A DNA stretch of 64,000 nucleotides from Antedon mediterranea (lineage: Eukaryota; Echinodermata; Crinoidea; Comatulida; Antedonidae), in the NCBI RefSeq assembly GCF_964355755.1, contig NC_092673.1:7137001-7201000 (forward strand). Direction: 5' to 3'. Below the pieces are notes generated by a model. That model was not told the origin of the DNA and did no database searches. It worked only from the letters and a program-made list of their open reading frames with translations. The position numbers were made by a program, and so were the translations under genes. This document shows positions 58,262-64,000 of the stretch, piece by piece (within the stretch, counting starts at the first letter, position 1; each line of letters begins with the position of its first letter).

Positions 58262-58612
58262 ACCGGACAATTACTCTTCTAGGACAACTACCACCATACA
58301 ACTACCCCCTAGGACAACTACCCCACCTTAAGGACAACTACCTCATAGGACAACTACCCCCTTAGAACAACTACCTCCGTGGACAACTACTCCCTTAGGA
58401 CAACTACGGTAGGCCTACCTCATTGGACAACTACTTCTTAGGACAACTACCCCTTAGGACAACCACTTCCTAGGACAACTATACCTCCTAGGACAACTAC
58501 ACCCTAGGACAATTACATCCTAGGACAACCTCCTGGGACAACTACAACTAGGACAACTACCCCCTAGGACAACTACCCCTGGGACATACCCCCTAGGACA
58601 CCTACCGTACCC
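58262..58612. repeat. 15/16-bp minisatellite, about 20 copies
   Basis: The unit is TAGGACAACTACCCCC with variants (GGACAACTACTCCCT, GGACAACTACCTCA). The strand bias is strong: this strand is nearly devoid of G outside GG. One TAGGCCTA interrupts it at about 58409. Confidence 0.9.
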
Positions 58613-60009
58613 CCACCACACCATGAATGAAGATAAACTTTCTTTCTTATTACAATATCATGTAAAAAAGTAATTTCAAGTGATAATTTGCATGGAGTGT
58701 TTATGTTTTAAAGTGTTATTCCCAAATGCTGCGTTATTTGACCATGAACGTAACTCAACATTAGATTTCCAAGGCTATACATTTCCTCGTTTTAACTAAC
58801 TTTGCCTATAAAACATTAAAACGATACTTAAAACAGTTTTATAAAATGGAATGATGGGAGAATATCTTCAAGGCCAAGTGAATGTAAATGCTAATACTAA
58901 ATAGTCACCACGGAGATACGAGGAGTATTGCTTGGATTGAGGGTTTGGACAAGAGGAGAAGTAGGCGCCTATAGGCCTGGAAAGGAACAACTTACGAAAG
59001 CAGACCTATCAGTCTTACAGTATTCAGTGTTATAAATATGTTTAAAATACCTGAAGATGAACTGTGCTAGGAAAAAAGAACTATAGGCTAGTCCAACTAA
59101 TTAACACATTTAACGAAGAAGAAACTCGAAACAAACATTCAAAAAAGTGGGAGGCGTGCTAAAACAGACAAAAAAATTCATATCCCGATAATCAAACCTA
59201 TATTTGTTTCTGTTCTAATTGTGTAATTATGAAATAGTATGCAATACTGTAAACAACATTTTATCAGAGTTTGGAGAAGGGGGTAATTCCTTCAAGGGCG
59301 ACATATCAAAGGGTAAGTGAGATACGTTACAGTTACATCGGCCATGGTGACAATCGAAGAATCTTTAGTGACATTGAGATAGCACCCATGTCATTTTCCG
59401 TCATTGAGGGACTTTGATAAGGTCACACGTGACTAAAGGGTTTCCAGGGCTAATTAATGAATGTATTTTTAGTTTACCAACGAAATTTAGTTGCAGGGTT
59501 ATTGTATCATTAATTCATCCCCAATTATGCCAATTCATAATTAGGAATGCATTTGATACAATGTGACTAACTCTGTTACTTATTTTATTCCAATATGGCC
59601 TAATAAATAATCACTATTGCGATCCAAGATGTTGCAGGGTCTATCATTATGAATTAAAGACAGCTAAATGGTTTTCAAAGTACAATGTATTAATAATATT
59701 TTTGAACCGGATTATATTTAATAGGGTATACGTAATCGCCATGCAAAATTAGGCTTGGCGGAAGGGGCGAGTTTGGCGGATTAAAACACACCTTTTAAAA
59801 TAACACAACTTTGATTGATAATCAACCGATTAACGAACCGAACGAGCAGATTAATAGCATCCTTCCACTTGCAACGTCATTCTGTTGTTTGTGTTTGTAA
59901 ATAAACAACACTATAAAACTTGTATTTATTGTAGAAGAATATTTACTTAATGTTATATTGTTTTTTCGATTGAAATAATGACATCTTGAGAAATAGCAGT
60001 ACAGTATAA
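58613..60009. other. Non-coding stretch; no gene recognised
   Basis: No supported structure; one AGGCCT near 58973. Confidence 0.4.
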
Positions 60010-60080
60010 AACTTTAAGAGGATACCTTTTGGACCCAGTAAAGTGTCCCTTTAAGAGAGGTGTTTCCTGAATAAGGATTG
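60010..60080. repeat. Degraded dispersed repeat (GTGAAACGAA family)
   Basis: TTTGGACCCAGTAAAGTGTC, CCTTTAAGAGAGGTGTTTCC, TGAATAAGGATTGG. Confidence 0.4.
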
Positions 60081-61831
60081 GTCGTTTAATGGAAAAGAAA
60101 GTGTTCTATTGTATAAATAGTTTTCTTCTTCAATCTGAATGTGTAACGTGTAAAGATTGCCGAGAATTGCCGAACGGATTCGTCGGGTCGTTTCAAAGGA
60201 AATGGAAAATTACAGTGCTGGTATGGGGGGTCGGTTTATAAATAGTTGCCCCAGCTCGAACGGTGTCGGTCCAATGGTTGAGTATAGGAGAATAAATGGT
60301 ACGGCACTTTATTACGTCTATCATAACATATAGACTACTAACTATAACTTATTGCAGGATGTGTAATTTCATTGTCACATTCGCTAAGTTTCATCGTGAA
60401 ATAAAAATGAGGAAAATATTCGCTGATTTTTAATTAATGATGATTAAACTGATACCGTCAAGGTCTACCGCTTCATTTTATGTTGTACTGACGTATATCG
60501 TACGTCACACTACTTTTTTCGTTTCTCTTCTTTTCGGCTACTTTTACTTTATATTGTTCGTGTGCGTGTTAGAATTACAGAAATACCCATTTACCCGTGT
60601 TCTTAGATTAGTAATTTTACTTTGCTAAGGAATGTTATCAATTGATGGTACGTGGATTGACTTCTAGTGGCAAAAGTCTTGATCGCACCGTGGACTTAAT
60701 TTGGTCAAATTAACCCAGTTGTCGGCTAAATTGACCGAGAAAAGTCTATGAAAACCAGGAAAAAGTAAAATCAAAAATTAAAAATACTACTGACCACTAC
60801 CTACGCGATAGAACTTTTAACGTCATGGTTAAATTTTGGTAAAAAAACGTGGTAAAAACAGAGCAAAACTGCTAACTGTGTGAATTATCCAATGTTTAAA
60901 ACAGTGCGAACACGGCTTTAGGCTCGTTATTTCATTTTATGAAATAAATTACGTGTACAATGTTCACATATTACACGTACCCGCATAGACATCAGCATAC
61001 TATATATAAAAGGACCAATGAGCAATAGACCGTTTTTTATGTATTGTGTATAACACTAACAGTATTATTGTTATAATGTATTATTAGTATGTTCGTGGTG
61101 TACATTTGTAAGGGGAATGTTTGGATCATAAACTATGATTTGTTCGATGAAAGTTTATATCCTGGCCCGAGGTACTTCCGGTCATTCCGTAAGTACAAGG
61201 CTATCATGCTAATGCACCACCATCCATCAAAATACATCCTTAATTAATTGTTATGTCCAGTCTGACCATGGGAGGAGAATGGTCTAACCTTATTTCTCCA
61301 CTAAACTTTCAAGAAATAATAAGAAATGATTGTAGCACGTATTAAAAAGTATCATCAATATACTGTAGGAATAAATAATATCACACAAAGATGCCTATTG
61401 TAGTGTGTGATATTAAAATGATAAAACCAATCGTGTTCCTGCATCGTTAGTGTTCGCGCAATTCTATTGTCTATCTTGTATGTAAATTAAAATCAAATAC
61501 CATAAAACGTTTCACTGATTTTAATACAAATTAAATTTGTTGATGGAATTCTGTTTCATGAGACTCTGCATAAAGGATGTTCGGTTTTAATCTATTGATT
61601 TTTATCGTATCTTTTATGTCAATTTTAGATTAAAATTCCTAAAATTCAGTTTTAATATTTCGTTTCGTTAATTCATTAAATTGAACGTGCGAATATTTTT
61701 CGTAGTTTTAACATGATTGTTTGAATAGCAAGTAGTGTATTATTTACCATAAGGTTAATCCATGTTAAGTATTATGTACAATAGATAGATTGAATGTACG
61801 AATTTATTCTCTATGTCCACTTCGCCTCGTC
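60081..61831. other. Upstream flank of the 62-kb gene; no exon recognised
   Basis: AT-rich. A 63-codon frame at 60437-60628 is hydrophobic but short and unsupported. Confidence 0.4.
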
Positions 61832-62058
61832 AGCAATGCCGACCAATCAGCGATCAGCTTTTGGCGAAGGTCGGCGCGAAGGTCATGTGACCAGCACATT
61901 ATGTCAAACGTCACGTCGATGTTCGCTTTTTCATTTTGCATTTCGTACGTGACAACTTAACGAACAAGAAGGGGAATCTGTGCGCAATTCTGCGAGTGGA
62001 GTGGTGAAACAAACAGAGGAACGTTCGTTGATTCTATAGCACTTGAACCGTTAAGACG
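61832..62058 (+). promoter_or_regulatory. Promoter and 5' UTR of the 62-kb gene (predicted)
   Basis: A CpG-containing stretch in AT-rich DNA with CCAATCAG (61843-61850), the E-box palindrome GGTCATGTGACC (61881-61892) and a CRE-half-like ACGTCACGTCG (61909-61919). It is followed by about 130 bases with mixed composition up to the ATG. There is no TATA box at a convincing place, so initiation is probably dispersed. The binding factors are inferred from motif identity only. Confidence 0.45.
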
Positions 62059-62125
62059 ATGTGGTCCCAAAACAATAATCTGATGTCGGCGGACTCACAC
62101 GGTGAATACGCGCCGCGGTACGCCC
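62059..62125 (+). CDS. Predicted first coding exon of an unidentified gene (partial)
   Basis: ATG at 62059, in the context AGACGATGTGG, opens 22 codons, MWSQNNNLMSADSHGEYAPR then YA, plus one base. It ends at a consensus donor CCC|GTGAGT at 62126. It lies in the most CpG-rich spot of the last 20 kb, directly behind promoter-like motifs, which is why I accept so short a frame. The residues are polar and give no family clue; an N-terminal tail of a nuclear or RNA-binding protein would fit, but that is a guess. The next exon must start in phase 1 and was not found before 64000. There is no in-frame ATG upstream without an intervening stop as far as checked. Confidence 0.45.
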
Positions 62126-64000
62126 GTGAGTATTGTTTTAACACCTGTGTAAAATAGCTGTGTAAAAATAAGCACGTTCCGCTTTCTTGGTATTATTATA
62201 CAATAAAAATAATAATTTAAAAAGTATTGGAAATATATTACTGCAAGTGTCAAATCCGGTTGGTAAGCTGCAAAACCTGCTTTTACTTTGTTTTAATTTG
62301 GTAATGTAATCTCTTTTTTTAATATGCTATTTATTTTGTTTTGCGTAATTATTGATAATCATTATAATCTCTGTTTTTAAATTATTATCTTTATTTTGTT
62401 ATACCAGAATGCTAACTTGTTATTGGTGCATCAATTACAGATTACATTTATAAATAATATATTTGTTAAATCTTATGTTTTACAAACGATCAATATAGAA
62501 GTAGATTTATGATAATATCGTCTTAGTTTTGATATGTTAAAATCGTGTAAGTTGATAAATTTAAATATTGTATATAAGGTTATGCGCCTGGTAATATATT
62601 ATCCCTCTAAACGAACTAATGTAAATCATTTTGAAATCGGATTATATTGAAGCTTAACGCAACCGTTTGTTCCATAATATAGTTATGATCCATTTCTTCA
62701 GTGCGATCTCCAAGTGTAAAACTGTACAAATTTTCCTAATAACTTCTCTATAACGATATATATCCGTAGAAATGTGATAACGTATAACATTTAATACATG
62801 TTATAATCGTCTTACCAGCCAGTATATTAAACCTGTAATTAGGGTTGATTTGCAATAAGATATGATTACCTTTTTTATATACGAAACTGCTATTTAAATT
62901 TGTTTTATTCTTATTAATGTATTTCTAAAGTCTCAGTTTAACGTAACGTTACACCCCGTATTCGTTTTCTTAAACTCATATGTCCAATGTAATTCAATAG
63001 TTCCATTTATCCTTATTACGAGAATAATATACATATTTATTCGAAATATAACTATATTTTATCACACGTATAAACGATATATAAAGGTTTAGTTTTTAGG
63101 TAATTTTTTTTTAACAGAACAAGAAAATCCTAGGACTAAATTGTATGTGTAATTAATCATTTTTCTTCGATTATACTATGTATATATACTGTGCATAATT
63201 AAATGGAATGACAAGTTAGTAGGCTGGCCTATCAATCTGCATCAATTTTCAATACGTCTTGCTTTTCACCTGATTGACAAGATGTGAATTTAACAGTATT
63301 TACAAGAGCTAACGAATAATCTAGACAAAAACTGATGAGTTTTAGTTTGATAGGCCCTTTTTTCATGTAAAAGATACTCTGTATTATGCTCTGTCGCTAA
63401 GTAATTAAAAAATATATCACCCGATTAAATCGAGTCGAAGTTACTTCTGCAACCAGATCCTTAGCTTAATTTTGAAAAATTGAATAACATAAATAAAATC
63501 CGTTTGCAAAAAAACCATCCGTATAAAAATAATATAAAAAATATATAATAACATTTTTGGACATGTCCTCGATTTGTGATAATCGATTAATGATAATCAT
63601 ACCAGTGTATTATTAGACCTCAGGCGCCCTCGCGCCTTTTAAGTAGACCTATATATTTATTGGCAAAGTCCCCTCAATTTTGTGACTATAATACCTCCCC
63701 TCCTCAATTTTGTGATTAATTGAATGCTATAGCCTATAATTACGCGTGTGTGTGTTATAAATAATACACCGTGTCCTTATTTGCAGATAAAATATATTCA
63801 TTCTGAACTCATTACGCTGATTACAATATAGTACAATTATTTCTCAGCCTGACAATGATAACGACTAAAGCCCTCAAGCTTAATTCAGATGTTATGTATT
63901 GAAAATGTACCGTTACAATTGGCAATTCTCTCTCTGCTACCAATCTATTGTGCATTCTATCTGCTTTTTATTACGGTGGTAATATTTTTAATTATAGTAT
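62126..64000 (+). other. Probable first intron of the 62-kb gene
   Basis: Very AT-rich, without open frames or convincing acceptor-exon-donor triplets. It runs to the window end. Confidence 0.4.

Overview
The window reads as AT-rich (about two-thirds A+T by eye) nuclear DNA of an animal. It has spliced nuclear-receptor exons, GT-AG introns, non-LTR retrotransposon relics and many short inverted-repeat elements. A striking excess of the palindrome TAGGCCTA and the mix of repeats suggest a marine invertebrate, perhaps an echinoderm or related deuterostome. That placement is an impression, not a demonstration. No bacterial, organellar, rRNA or tRNA gene was found.

Gene content is low. (1) At 3055-4520 (+) lie the last two coding exons of a nuclear receptor: hinge plus the whole ligand-binding domain, joined across a 482-bp intron with perfect phase, followed by a poly(A) signal at 4716. 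The DNA-binding-domain exons are not in the window and should lie upstream of base 1. (2) At 62059-62125 (+) there is a likely first coding exon, 22 codons ending in a strong GTGAGT donor, behind a CpG-containing promoter-like stretch with a CCAAT box. The rest of that gene lies in or beyond the last 1.9 kb. A second, weaker exon of the same form sits at 14013-14046. The 57 kb between the two genes is intergenic or intronic.

Layout: 0.6-3.0 kb, a minus-strand Tx1/L1-like LINE relic split by a 675-bp terminal-inverted-repeat (TIR) element. 3.1-4.7 kb, the receptor 3' end, its intron largely filled by a MITE-like element. 6-20 kb, scattered short TIR elements of at least five families. 20.2 kb, a CpG and ETS-like motif cluster. 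22-28 kb, short tandem and dispersed repeats. 28.7-32 kb, a LINE 3' end, a 27-bp minisatellite, and a retroposon nested in a TIR element with a 16-bp target duplication. 36.7-37.8 kb, a long foldback. 40.0-43.5 kb, a 22/23-bp minisatellite domain with higher-order structure, split by a second copy of the 0.7-kb TIR element. 44.0-44.8 kb, a near-perfect 240-bp palindrome and an 88-bp direct duplication. 45-61 kb, relics and one LINE 3' end with recognisable coding sequence. 58.3 kb, a 15/16-bp minisatellite.

I found no multi-gene system. The points most worth a second look are the receptor with a degenerate AF-2 helix and a LINE abutting its splice acceptor, the TAGGCCTA excess with a dated-looking insertion inside a palindrome, and the nested mobile-element histories. 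All counts and alignments were done by eye.
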